Shown: piece after piece, positions 6,540-14,085 of the stretch
Position numbering within the stretch: the first letter of the stretch is position 1
How the letters are laid out: every line of letters starts with the position of its first letter
Notes under the pieces: model-generated
What the model saw: only the letters and a program-made list of their open reading frames with translations
Databases searched by the model: none
Told to the model about the DNA's origin: nothing
Assembly (NCBI GenBank): GCA_964612675.1
Contig: CAZTDD010000146.1
Coordinates: forward strand, 1-16,054
Length of the DNA stretch: 16,054 nt
Source: CAZTDD01 sp964612675
GTDB lineage: Bacteria; Hinthialibacterota; Hinthialibacteria; Hinthialibacterales; JAKPRU01
Direction: 5' to 3'
Position numbers and translations under genes: made by a program

Positions 6540-9500
6540 ATGAAACGATTTATAGTCTTGGCGCTGTTGGCGTTCAGTATGTTCAGCCTGGGAACGGCTG
6601 GAATTATCGCCCGGTCTGCAGAAGTTGAATCTGTCGGATGGTTGTTTGGGAAAGGGCGGGGCACAGCAGGGTGGCAGGCGCTTCATGACCTTGAATCGCC
6701 GACTGTTACGACAGAAGGGATCCTGCTGCGATCGACCGGAGGCGATCCGTACCTCGCCAGCCCCGCATTCGATACTCCCACAGGCGAGTTTCAATACATC
6801 CGTATTCGGGCTAAAGCATACACCGAAGGGAAAGCGCAAGTTTTTTACAGTCTCGACGGTGAGCGGTTCAACGAGTCCGATTCGGTTTCTTTTGGGCTGA
6901 AAGGAGACGGCGAATGGCACGTCTATCATGTCACCCCCCCGTGGACGGCGAGACGTTCGCTTCAGCGCCTGCGGTTCGATTTGCCGGGTGGCGAGGGGAA
7001 TGCCGTGATATTGAGCGAGGTCGCTGTGATAGAACGTATTGTAGAGCGGCCCGTACCCGACTTCCCGGATTACGACTTCACAAAGGATGCAGAGACCGGG
7101 CCGTGGATGCCGGACGGGGGCATCGCGGTGCTCGATGGGGTGAATGAGGGGATGCGGGCGCGACTCTCGGAACCGCGTGGCGAGATTCTGTCACCACCTT
7201 TTGAACCGGTCGGCGAAGAGCACTCCTGGCTTATTCTCCGTTTGCGAAATCGGGGGATCGAGAGAATCCTGTTTCGATGGCGTTCAGCCGCCGAGAAGAC
7301 TTTTTCTCCGGCCCATGAGATTCCTATCAATCTTCCGGCGGACGGGGACATGCACACAATCAACACAGAGGTTGTTCGTGAGATATCAGGAGAGATCGTT
7401 CAATTCTCGCTCGTGATGCTATCGAACAGGGTGGATGCGGAAGCGGTTTTCGAGCGGATCGAGTTTGCGGAAGAGCCGACCGGCCCAGCTGAACTGGTCC
7501 TCATCGGTGCGGAATTTCAATCGTCGCTCTTGCCGGTTGGAGAGCCGATTGCGCCTCTTTGCACGCTGCGGAACGTTGGCGGCGAACCCAACGATGACGG
7601 TCGGTATTACCTGGTCCTGGCGGATATTCCCGGGGCAAAGACGATGTTGCCTGCTGGAGAAGGACTTGTGCCCGTTCTACAACCGGGTGAGAAGGAGCGA
7701 GTGCCGGCCCCCAGGTTCGATGTTCCTGAGTTGCAGGTGCCCAACCCGATTAGCGTTGTGGTGGCGCTTCATGATGGGGCTGTGGAGGTCGGTTCAGCGA
7801 CTGCGGAAGGTCTCGCGACACAGACTATTCTGAAAGATGCGGTTTCGAGGCCTCTGCCGGGTGTTGTTTCTATTACAGAGGAAAGGCCTTTCGGTCTTGT
7901 TGCGAGCAATGAATATCTTCAACTCCGGTTTCCGAAGAATCCATTTGGATACGGTGTCCTGATGATCGATCGATATACGGACGAGGAAACTGTCCCGGTC
8001 GGAGTTCTGCAATCGTTTGGAACGCTGAAAACAAAGGCTGGAGACTCGTCGGCACGTATCTACTGTAGAAACGTGAGCTACGAAGGAATCCAGGATCGCG
8101 GGGCGGAAGTGATTCAATTCACCGGCAACGCTGTGACCGGTCCCGAAGAGACCTGGACCGTTTCGGTGGAAATCCGTCTTCCACTATCCGAACCATGGTT
8201 CCGGGTAAGGACGACGGTAGCGTGCGAGAGGGACACGAAGGTCGAACGATTTGAGTTTCCTTCTTATTTGGCTGGAGACGGGGGCTTTAATGCGGACCGC
8301 GATCTCGGTCTCTTTCCGGGTCTGGAGTATCTTCTGCCCGGGGAGGTTTCAAGCGCAAAACAATTTGTGAAGGAACCGTTCAATCTACGGATCGCGCCGC
8401 ACCCTCACAAGATCACAATTCCGCTCATGGCGGTTCAACACGAGGAGACATGGACGGGGTTAATTTGGGATCCTTTGCAGGAGTGGGACGGCATTCATGA
8501 CCGGCCAACCGCCCTGTTTTCGTCGCCTGACAGAACAGGACGAACGCCGGGACACCGGATGGGACTGATCGTGCCGACGATTCCGGAGTGGCGGGATGAG
8601 AATAGTCTTCACAGCAGGCGTCCCTACGTTTTGTCCGCCGGAGAAACGTTATCCCTCGACGCGGTGATTTTCTGTGTTGAAGGGCAGGACGTGGATACGC
8701 CGATTCAACTGTGGCGAGAGGTTTCCGGCGGTTTTCCGGAGCCACCAGCGCTTCCCAGAACGTTGGAAGAAGCGCTTGCGGCGGCCCGGGTGGGTTTTGT
8801 CGAGTCGATGTGGGATGCGGAATCGAAGGGCTGGCACCGTGCGTTGAACGATCCCTGGGGACCCGCTTATGTCGAGGAGATTTACTTGGATCTTGTGTGG
8901 TCTTTGATTACAGAATCGGGTCCCGGTGAAGCGTGGTCGGATCGGATTCTTCAGGTTGTCGAAGAGGCGCGAAAAGAACGGGTCAGAAAACAAGGCGAGG
9001 CAGGGCTCGGCCTGCAGGTCGCTTTTCATGAAGGACATGTGTTCGATCAACTCGAAGGAATCAAACGTCATGCCGAGCGTCTGATCGCCAAACAGCGTAA
9101 TGATGGCTCGTTTCCGTTTGAGCCGGATCGGGAACATGCCGTATTCGGAGAGTGCGGCGATTCGTCCTCCGGACACACGGCGATGTTCGCCAGGCAGATC
9201 TGGCAGGCGGCGGTGCTGCTCAACGACTCTTCTTTTGTTGATGCGGGTCTCAAGAGCCTCGATTACTTTCGCAAACAGAAGCGGCCCGAAGGGGCGCAGA
9301 CATGGGAACTGCCTTTACATGTTCCCGATGTGCTGGCTTCCGCGCATAGTATTCAGTGTTATCTGATGGCGTACGATCTACTCGGCGATGAGTGCTATCT
9401 CGATGAAGCGGAGACATGGGCGTATCATGCGCTGCCGTTTATCTACCTGTGGAACCCGGCGGATCGTCCGATTATGCGGTATGGATCGATTCCGGTTTTC

Positions 9501-10136
9501 GGGGCGACCTGGTTTTCCGGCGGATGGTTCGGGAGGATCGTTCAGTGGAATGGGTTGGTGTTGGCGGAGGCATTGGTTGATCTCGCGGAACGCCGACCGG
9601 ATACGGAATGGCTAAAGATCGCGGAGGGGATTGTTGCGAGCGGTGTGCAGCAGCAGCGTCCGCTCAACCGTGAGAAATTCGGTTTGAGTGAATATGTCCC
9701 GGACTGCGGACATCGAGGGATGTATCCCGACGCGTACAGCGCGGTTGAGGGAACGGATGCGTATCATTGGTGTTTGTCCGGTCATCTGCTGAGCAAGGCG
9801 ATACACCGCGTGCTCGGCGGCGGGCCGTTTTTGAAACGGAGCGCTCTGCCCGCCGAAGACACCACCAAGATCGTTCATAGTGTTGCGCAGGTTTTGGGAT
9901 TGAAATGCGAGGAGAAGCAGCTTCGTGCGAATCTCGTTTTCCCCAGCGGCTTGCCGCATCGCGTTCTCGTCGGTGGACTGGAAAGCAAGCCTCAGGAGGT
10001 CACGGTTTCCGGGCGGCGGATTTCTCCGATGGAAGAGGAACCATTGATCGGTGAGGGGTGGTCTTGGCAAGATGACCTGCTTCTGATCGCGGTACGGTCC
10101 GCGAGCAGAGTCGAACAGTTGGAGATTGTTTATTAA
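6540..10136 (+). CDS. Large secreted multidomain protein, probable carbohydrate-active enzyme
   Basis: This 1198-residue protein starts with a signal peptide (MKRFIVLALLAFSMFSLGTA, cleavage near residue 27). Two similar beta-rich modules follow, residues about 30-165 and 170-315; each ends in a phrase like AVILSEVAVIERI or AVFERIEFAEE, suggesting an internal duplication. Residues about 320-430 look like an Ig/CARDB-type fold, and about 450-735 like a mutarotase-type beta supersandwich (LQLRFPKNPFGYGVL, EPWFRVRTTVACE). Residues about 740-1130 are helical hairpins rich in Trp and acidic residues (WDAESKGWHRALNDPWG, HPHK upstream, GECGDSSSGHTAMFARQIW, DAYHWCLSGHLLSKAIHRVL), resembling an alpha/alpha toroid of glycosidases and lyases. 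A short beta tail ends the protein. Supersandwich plus toroid is a known arrangement in glycoside hydrolases and polysaccharide lyases, hence the call. Catalytic residues and substrate are not identifiable. The ATG at 6540 has GGAGTGG upstream; earlier in-frame starts would precede the signal peptide. Confidence 0.75.
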   Translation: MKRFIVLALLAFSMFSLGTAGIIARSAEVESVGWLFGKGRGTAGWQALHDLESPTVTTEGILLRSTGGDPYLASPAFDTPTGEFQYIRIRAKAYTEGKAQVFYSLDGERFNESDSVSFGLKGDGEWHVYHVTPPWTARRSLQRLRFDLPGGEGNAVILSEVAVIERIVERPVPDFPDYDFTKDAETGPWMPDGGIAVLDGVNEGMRARLSEPRGEILSPPFEPVGEEHSWLILRLRNRGIERILFRWRSAAEKTFSPAHEIPINLPADGDMHTINTEVVREISGEIVQFSLVMLSNRVDAEAVFERIEFAEEPTGPAELVLIGAEFQSSLLPVGEPIAPLCTLRNVGGEPNDDGRYYLVLADIPGAKTMLPAGEGLVPVLQPGEKERVPAPRFDVPELQVPNPISVVVALHDGAVEVGSATAEGLATQTILKDAVSRPLPGVVSITEERPFGLVASNEYLQLRFPKNPFGYGVLMIDRYTDEETVPVGVLQSFGTLKTKAGDSSARIYCRNVSYEGIQDRGAEVIQFTGNAVTGPEETWTVSVEIRLPLSEPWFRVRTTVACERDTKVERFEFPSYLAGDGGFNADRDLGLFPGLEYLLPGEVSSAKQFVKEPFNLRIAPHPHKITIPLMAVQHEETWTGLIWDPLQEWDGIHDRPTALFSSPDRTGRTPGHRMGLIVPTIPEWRDENSLHSRRPYVLSAGETLSLDAVIFCVEGQDVDTPIQLWREVSGGFPEPPALPRTLEEALAAARVGFVESMWDAESKGWHRALNDPWGPAYVEEIYLDLVWSLITESGPGEAWSDRILQVVEEARKERVRKQGEAGLGLQVAFHEGHVFDQLEGIKRHAERLIAKQRNDGSFPFEPDREHAVFGECGDSSSGHTAMFARQIWQAAVLLNDSSFVDAGLKSLDYFRKQKRPEGAQTWELPLHVPDVLASAHSIQCYLMAYDLLGDECYLDEAETWAYHALPFIYLWNPADRPIMRYGSIPVFGATWFSGGWFGRIVQWNGLVLAEALVDLAERRPDTEWLKIAEGIVASGVQQQRPLNREKFGLSEYVPDCGHRGMYPDAYSAVEGTDAYHWCLSGHLLSKAIHRVLGGGPFLKRSALPAEDTTKIVHSVAQVLGLKCEEKQLRANLVFPSGLPHRVLVGGLESKPQEVTVSGRRISPMEEEPLIGEGWSWQDDLLLIAVRSASRVEQLEIVY

Positions 10137-10164
10137 GAAAACAAACCACTTGGGAGGAAAATCG

Positions 10165-10317
10165 ATGGCTTCCGATGCGAAAGATAAATGTCCGAACCTG
10201 AAGAAGAACGAGCAGCGCTGTACCTGCACGTGGGAACCCTGCGACCGTAAATATCTATGCTGCGAGTGTGTGGCGTACCACCGGTCTCTCGGCCAGCTGC
10301 CGGATTGTCTGAAGTAG
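10165..10317 (+). CDS. Small Cys-rich DUF6485-like protein
   Basis: The 50-residue protein begins MASDAKDKCPNLKKNEQRC and has eight cysteines (9, 19, 21, 26, 32, 33, 35, 48). Its order, CPNLK...C-x-C...C-D-R-K-x-x-CCEC...H...LP-x-C, matches the DUF6485 family as I remember it. Members presumably bind zinc or another metal; no role is established to my knowledge. GGGAGGA lies about six bases before ATG 10165, which decides the start over an in-frame ATG at 10126 that overlaps the preceding gene's stop. It lies 28 bases after the large secreted protein, so the two may be co-transcribed although the products appear unrelated. Confidence 0.75.
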   Translation: MASDAKDKCPNLKKNEQRCTCTWEPCDRKYLCCECVAYHRSLGQLPDCLK

Positions 10318-10338
10318 TGGTGACAATACTCGCTATTC

Positions 10339-10347
10339 GGGGGGGGG
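10339..10347. repeat. Homopolymer of nine G
   Basis: An uninterrupted run of nine G lies in the non-coding stretch between the DUF6485-like gene and the toxin remnant. Such tracts are prone to slippage in replication and in sequencing. Confidence 0.8.
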
Positions 10348-10395
10348 ACCCTGGCAAGAGCGAGAAGCAGGTCGCAAAAGGGGACATAATCGTAG

Positions 10396-10482
10396 ATGGA
10401 TGTTGAGAACGTGCGACTAAAAATCATCACGGTTTATCAACCTGAAACATCTCAGTGGATCGATAGCCGCAACAGGAGATAG
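10396..10482 (+). pseudogene. C-terminal remnant of a DUF4258-like toxin
   Basis: The frame from 10396 to 10482 encodes RLKIITVYQPETSQWIDSRNRR at its end, which looks like the C-terminus of DUF4258 toxins (a pattern like RL-x-IITVY-x-P-x-x-x-x-W, then basic residues). It stops two bases before the YgiT-type gene, exactly where the toxin gene normally sits. Upstream of 10396 the frame is closed at once by TAG (10393-10395), and no other frame shows the missing 60-70 residues. I read it as the relic of a deleted toxin, leaving its antitoxin. The 28-residue piece is short, so the match is suggestive rather than certain. Confidence 0.6.
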
Positions 10483-10484
10483 AC

Positions 10485-10718
10485 ATGTTCACATGCAACG
10501 TCTGCGGGTGTCACGCCTGGCATGAAGGTCTAACTGAGGAGTTTTTCTATATCGACAATCACCCTGTCCTGGTCGAAAAGATCCCGGCGCGGATCTGCGA
10601 TCGATGTGGGGATCCGAATTTTCACCCCGGAACAGTTGAACACGTTCGGTCGCTGATTCAAGCGCACAACCATCCAACTCGAAAAGTGGAAATGGACGTC
10701 TACGAGTTCGTCTCGTGA
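10485..10718 (+). CDS. YgiT-type zinc finger protein (MqsA-like antitoxin, orphan)
   Basis: The 77-residue protein begins MFTCNVCGCHAW and has CxxC pairs Cys4/Cys7 and Cys38/Cys41 (ARICDRCGDPNFHPGTVEHV). This is the zinc-binding layout of the YgiT-type finger, the N-terminal domain of MqsA, often found alone in antitoxins paired with DUF4258 or MqsR toxins. There is no C-terminal helix-turn-helix as in full MqsA. AGGAGA lies six bases before ATG 10485. It directly follows the toxin-like tail at 10396-10482, supporting a former toxin-antitoxin operon whose toxin has been lost. In this family the antitoxin neutralises the toxin by direct contact; with no toxin here, any present role is unknown. 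Confidence 0.85.
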   Translation: MFTCNVCGCHAWHEGLTEEFFYIDNHPVLVEKIPARICDRCGDPNFHPGTVEHVRSLIQAHNHPTRKVEMDVYEFVS

Positions 10719-10849
10719 AACACCCATCTCGTGAAATAGCGGGTAGCGTCGATTTTTCGGATTCCATTTTGTCTGAACCATGATTTACATGATTAAAGAA
10801 TGGACAGGATTGAGAATCTTCGAAAGCCGCTGGTCCAGGACGAACCCGC

Positions 10850-10876
10850 TGGTCCAGGAGTTGAACTCCTGGACCA
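10850..10876. repeat. 13-bp perfect inverted repeat in the convergent gap
   Basis: TGGTCCAGGAGTT, one base, then AACTCCTGGACCA forms a near-perfect 27-base palindrome. The half-site CTGGTCCAGGA also occurs at 10830-10840 as a direct repeat. It lies between the convergent genes ending at 10718 (plus) and 10993 (minus), so it could serve as a two-way terminator, although no T-run follows. It may equally be a dispersed palindromic repeat. The rest of 10719-10992 is non-coding, with a phrase at 10779-10810 (ATGATTTACATGATTAAAGA) that resembles a short sequence I have seen repeated in such genomes. Confidence 0.6.
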
Positions 10877-10945
10877 CGATCTGACGCGGGCTGCCCCGAT
10901 CGTTCGGATTTGACGAGTCAAAAACAATTCGGGCCGTACTGTCAT

Positions 10946-10959
10946 GCCGACGGGTCGGC
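10946..10959 (-). terminator. Possible terminator hairpin of the five-gene operon
   Basis: GCCGAC-GG-GTCGGC forms a perfect six-pair stem 34 bases after the stop codon at 10993. A T-run (TTGTTTTTGA on the minus strand) follows only about 20 bases later, so the match to an intrinsic terminator is imperfect. Confidence 0.3.
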
Positions 10960-10992
10960 TTCCAGATCCGACGCCTGCGCAACAAACGTTCC

Positions 10993-11985
10993 CTAGTTGC
11001 CGTCTCCTTGTTCCGGCGGCACAATCCGGACACCCTTCTTCTCCCACGTCGAGACCACACAGAGGTCGTTCATGGCGGTTGCCTGGATATCCACAATCGC
11101 CGCGCTCCCCGCATTACGCACAACAACCTCGCCGGGTTTCTCCCATCGGATTACCGGCGGATGCGGTGCAGGAGCCATGCTGCCGATTTCGGGGAATTCG
11201 ATGTCGCTGTCGGTCACAATCAGGTTTGTGTATATCTGCCTCTGCCGAGGTTCTCTGACTTCTAAACCTACAGCTGCTCTGCCATCTGCACTAACAGGAA
11301 TTTGATCAGGAAACTCGCCGCCAAGGATGACAGGACGCTCAACCGCTGTGCCTTTGGAAATACCGTCGGCCCCGCTCATCAAATCGCGATCCAACGCATT
11401 GACTACCTCGCCCTGGGTAGGTGGTCCGCCAGGCATCCCGAGATAAATAAAGACGTTGTCTCTGACGAAGCCGCTTTTGCCCGCCCAGGAGATATAGCCT
11501 TGTTGCTGATTATCGACGGGATCCATCCGCAAGACCGCCTGAATGCTTCTGAAATAGCTGTCGGCGCCTAGTAAAGCCTCTCGGTGTGAACCGAACACAC
11601 CGACGATCATCATGATGCGTCGGCCGGATTTTTCTGTGCTCCGTTTTTCGCCTCCAGGCTTTGTCGCGTCCGTATCCCGACTGAAGCGCCACCGCCATAA
11701 CATACCGTAGGGGAACGGCCCCATACCGCCTCGGGTATATTGGTCATAATCCGGGATATAGCGTGCCATCACTGTGTCCAGGTCGATCCCGGTGACCAGG
11801 AGTCGATTGGATTCTCGAACGGGAATGCGGCCTGTTTCGCGGGAAGTCGGGGAAAGTATGAAGTTGGCTTCCTCTGCAGCCTGCGCACCAACAACGGTCG
11901 CAAAGGCCGAAACCAACAAGACTCCTGCCACGATGAGACGCCGAGGGACAATCAGATTATGTGGGTGGATAAAACTTGAGATCAT
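10993..11985 (-). CDS. Secreted protein of unknown function
   Basis: The 330-residue protein starts with a long basic leader and a hydrophobic stretch (RRLIVAGVLLVSAFATVVGAQA, cleavage near residue 37). This makes it a probable secreted or periplasmic protein. The mature part has repeated short beta-type segments, for example RLLVTGIDLDTVMARYIPDY, GRRIMMIVGVFGS, NVFIYLGMPGG and VIRWEKPGEVVVRNAG, and a Trp/Tyr-rich YGMLWRWRF. I do not recognise a family. AAGGAGA five bases before the ATG at 11985 makes the start secure. It is the last gene of the run of minus-strand genes, 59 bases after the GT-C-like gene with a small GC-rich hairpin between, and probably acts with that envelope cluster. Confidence 0.75.
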   Translation of the reverse strand: MISSFIHPHNLIVPRRLIVAGVLLVSAFATVVGAQAAEEANFILSPTSRETGRIPVRESNRLLVTGIDLDTVMARYIPDYDQYTRGGMGPFPYGMLWRWRFSRDTDATKPGGEKRSTEKSGRRIMMIVGVFGSHREALLGADSYFRSIQAVLRMDPVDNQQQGYISWAGKSGFVRDNVFIYLGMPGGPPTQGEVVNALDRDLMSGADGISKGTAVERPVILGGEFPDQIPVSADGRAAVGLEVREPRQRQIYTNLIVTDSDIEFPEIGSMAPAPHPPVIRWEKPGEVVVRNAGSAAIVDIQATAMNDLCVVSTWEKKGVRIVPPEQGDGN

Positions 11986-12007
11986 TTACTTCTCCTTAAG
12001 CAGTAGC

Positions 12008-12021
12008 CCCGATTGCTCGGG
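12008..12021 (-). other. Small intergenic hairpin between operon genes
   Basis: CCCGA-GCAA-TCGGG (minus strand) gives a five-pair stem capped by a GNRA-type loop in the 59-base gap after the GT-C-like gene. It could set relative expression of the last gene by partial termination or RNA processing. No T-run follows, so this is weak. Confidence 0.3.
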
Positions 12022-12044
12022 TTTGTCCAATGGAAACAATCCAC

Positions 12045-13520
12045 CTACCGGAACGGTGTCTGGTCCTTGGGCAGCTCGGTTCCGAATCGAGTCCCAGTGT
12101 ACACCTCACGTACCTTGTCAACGTTCACACGTGCCAGAAAGTTATGTTCGTTCTTGTGCAAGAACTCAATAAGACCCTTTTCGGCCAACATTTCCCACTC
12201 GGGCTGACGGTCGCCGACCGGCATGATGATAAACTCCGTACCGTATTCCACCAGCTCGCCAAGGTACCGCGCGGGGAGTAGTTCGACAGACCACGAAAGA
12301 CGGATTTCTTGCATCGTAAAAGGTTCTATTCGCGTGTCGACAAATACTTGTGCTTTTTTGTCTGACGTCCAGGTCAGGTACCCTCCCCATTGCCAAGGGG
12401 CGAACACATTCCCTTCCAGTTTCGCTTGTGTGAAGTAGTCCAGGGTGTCTTTGGGCATTCGATTTGTACCCGTTTTGGACGGCGGGACATCAAACAAAAA
12501 GAAGAATACAAACAAAATGAGCAGGGGGATCCATCGGGCTCTGTCTTCGGCGGGGATTGCTTGACGTCCTCGAGTGCAACAGCCCAGCAAGGGGATAACC
12601 ATCATCCAGATGAATCGCACGTGGCGACTGGCGAGAATCATGGAGATCAGTTCGGCCAATAGTCCTGGGGAAAGCAGCGTTGATGGAATCGGTCGCTCAC
12701 GGACCAAAAGACAAAGCCATGCTCCCAACGTGGCGACAATGATAGACATATAATGCACCATCGAGATAGGGCATTGCATGAACCACCAGAATAATGAGCG
12801 CCAATCTTGAGTTGGATATAAACTGGCGCAGTACACTCGGTTGAGTAATCTCACGGGAGCAGGATTGACGAACGTAATTAAGATTGCCAAAAGAGCAACA
12901 ATGCTCCAGCTAGTGGCGTGTGAAGGTCTCACGCCTGAGCAATACAGAATCCCCTGACCAGCTATGCCGCACACGAGCACACCAGCGCCTATGGCAAAAC
13001 CCCCGTGAACATTTGCCCAGAGCAACATTAGAAAAGGCAAAAGGAACCAATCCAGTTTCATGGGCTCTCTGCGTCTGCAAAATGAGTAAACATAGAGAAA
13101 GAGCAGAGGAGTGAAGAGAAGCGGTCCAACTTCCCGTCGACCGGTCAGTGTCGCTGCGCAAAGAGCGACCAAGACTGCGAGAGTCTCGTTTTGGCTTGAC
13201 CGTCTCGCCCACGTGTACGCCACCAAGACAAAGACCCCAAGCAACACAAAGCGGAAAAGAGCCAGAGCACGCTCACCCCTGTCCGGAGCGATCGACTCAG
13301 CACCTAACCAGAGAAGATAGTAGAAGCAATCTGACAGCCATGAATGGACGACCCAGCTGTGTTGTGTTGTGTAGGCATAAATGTCCGGACTTGGCCAGAC
13401 ATGTTCCCGGCAAATATCGCGTCCAATCTGTAGGTGCCACCAGATGTCACAGTTGGGTGCCGGAGCAAGCAAAAGGCCAAGGCTCAGAACCGTTGGCCAC
13501 AATAGTCTCAATCTGTGCAT
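12045..13520 (-). CDS. Polytopic membrane protein, GT-C-like glycosyltransferase fold
   Basis: The 491-residue protein has about ten hydrophobic segments, including WPTVLSLGLLLAP at the start, LFRFVLLGVFVLVAY, TLLSPGLLAELISMILA and PLLILFVFFFLFDV. The first loop reads NCDIWWHLQIGRDI with Asp25, followed by SPDIYAYTTQHSWVVHSWLSD. This DxWWHL...D-x-Y-x-Y-T pattern is a conserved layout of a large family of uncharacterised membrane proteins with a GT-C-type fold, whose first-loop acidic residue is catalytic in known GT-C enzymes. ANVHGGF at mid-protein and FAPWQWGGYLTW with VFVDTRIE near the C-terminus are also family-typical. It may use lipid-linked sugars in the inner membrane; donor and acceptor are unknown. 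The start at ATG 13520 lies six bases after the stop of the preceding gene and has no strong ribosome binding site, so coupled translation is likely. Confidence 0.8.
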   Translation of the reverse strand: MHRLRLLWPTVLSLGLLLAPAPNCDIWWHLQIGRDICREHVWPSPDIYAYTTQHSWVVHSWLSDCFYYLLWLGAESIAPDRGERALALFRFVLLGVFVLVAYTWARRSSQNETLAVLVALCAATLTGRREVGPLLFTPLLFLYVYSFCRRREPMKLDWFLLPFLMLLWANVHGGFAIGAGVLVCGIAGQGILYCSGVRPSHATSWSIVALLAILITFVNPAPVRLLNRVYCASLYPTQDWRSLFWWFMQCPISMVHYMSIIVATLGAWLCLLVRERPIPSTLLSPGLLAELISMILASRHVRFIWMMVIPLLGCCTRGRQAIPAEDRARWIPLLILFVFFFLFDVPPSKTGTNRMPKDTLDYFTQAKLEGNVFAPWQWGGYLTWTSDKKAQVFVDTRIEPFTMQEIRLSWSVELLPARYLGELVEYGTEFIIMPVGDRQPEWEMLAEKGLIEFLHKNEHNFLARVNVDKVREVYTGTRFGTELPKDQTPFR

Positions 13521-13526
13521 AGTCGG

Positions 13527-13991
13527 TCATGGTTCAACTTGGCAGTCAAGACCGGTATCGTAGTCACCGATGACTTCAGGCTGCATTGATGTTCCGCTGT
13601 CGTCATCTCGACACTGGACGTCACCAAAGGGGTTCCACCAGGGTCTTCTCCAGCTCCTATGTTGCCAATCTCCCCAATGGCCCACATACGGATCAACAGT
13701 CACCATCCACAAGTCTTCCCCATACTCAACAATCTCTTTGTTGGGAAAACCATTCCCCACAGAAACAGGCCACGGACGCCAAGTCCAGTCACACGTGGGG
13801 CTGCATGCGTCATTGACTCCAGGCTTTACAGTAATATACGTAACAATATATTGACCATACTGATTTATATACTTGTATTTATTCATAACACAACACGCAA
13901 TTGATAGTTTTTGACCAAAAACCGCGCTGACCAGGAGTGCCACTGTCAAAATCGTAAGAACGGTTTGAACTGCTTTCTCAAGCGGTTTCAT
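13527..13991 (-). CDS. Small secreted Cys- and Trp-rich protein
   Basis: A signal peptide (MKPLEKAVQTVLTILTVALL, cleavage after VSAVFG) exports about 128 residues. The mature part holds six cysteines (ACC, DACSPTC, DVQC, DC) and nine tryptophans, with a YKYINQYGQYIVTYI stretch and a DWQHRSWRRPWWNPFGD patch. This looks like a compact disulphide-bonded protein that binds a ligand through exposed aromatic residues; no family is recognised. GGGAGGT lies 11 bases before ATG 13991. The 5' half is clearly richer in A and T than its neighbours (about 13830-13920), which may mark recent acquisition. Its stop is six bases from the GT-C-like gene, so the two are almost certainly translated together. Confidence 0.7.
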   Translation of the reverse strand: MKPLEKAVQTVLTILTVALLVSAVFGQKLSIACCVMNKYKYINQYGQYIVTYITVKPGVNDACSPTCDWTWRPWPVSVGNGFPNKEIVEYGEDLWMVTVDPYVGHWGDWQHRSWRRPWWNPFGDVQCRDDDSGTSMQPEVIGDYDTGLDCQVEP

Positions 13992-14085
13992 GATTGGTCC
14001 ATACCTCCCGTGGATCAGATAAGGATTTTTAGGTCCAAGCTGAACATTCTGCGGTCACTTTTCGCATTTTTCGACCAGCCCACCT

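Noticed and set aside
12390..13522. Several plus-strand frames of 60-124 codons
   Set aside because: They lie antisense to the GT-C-like gene, whose membrane segments and family motifs are clear.
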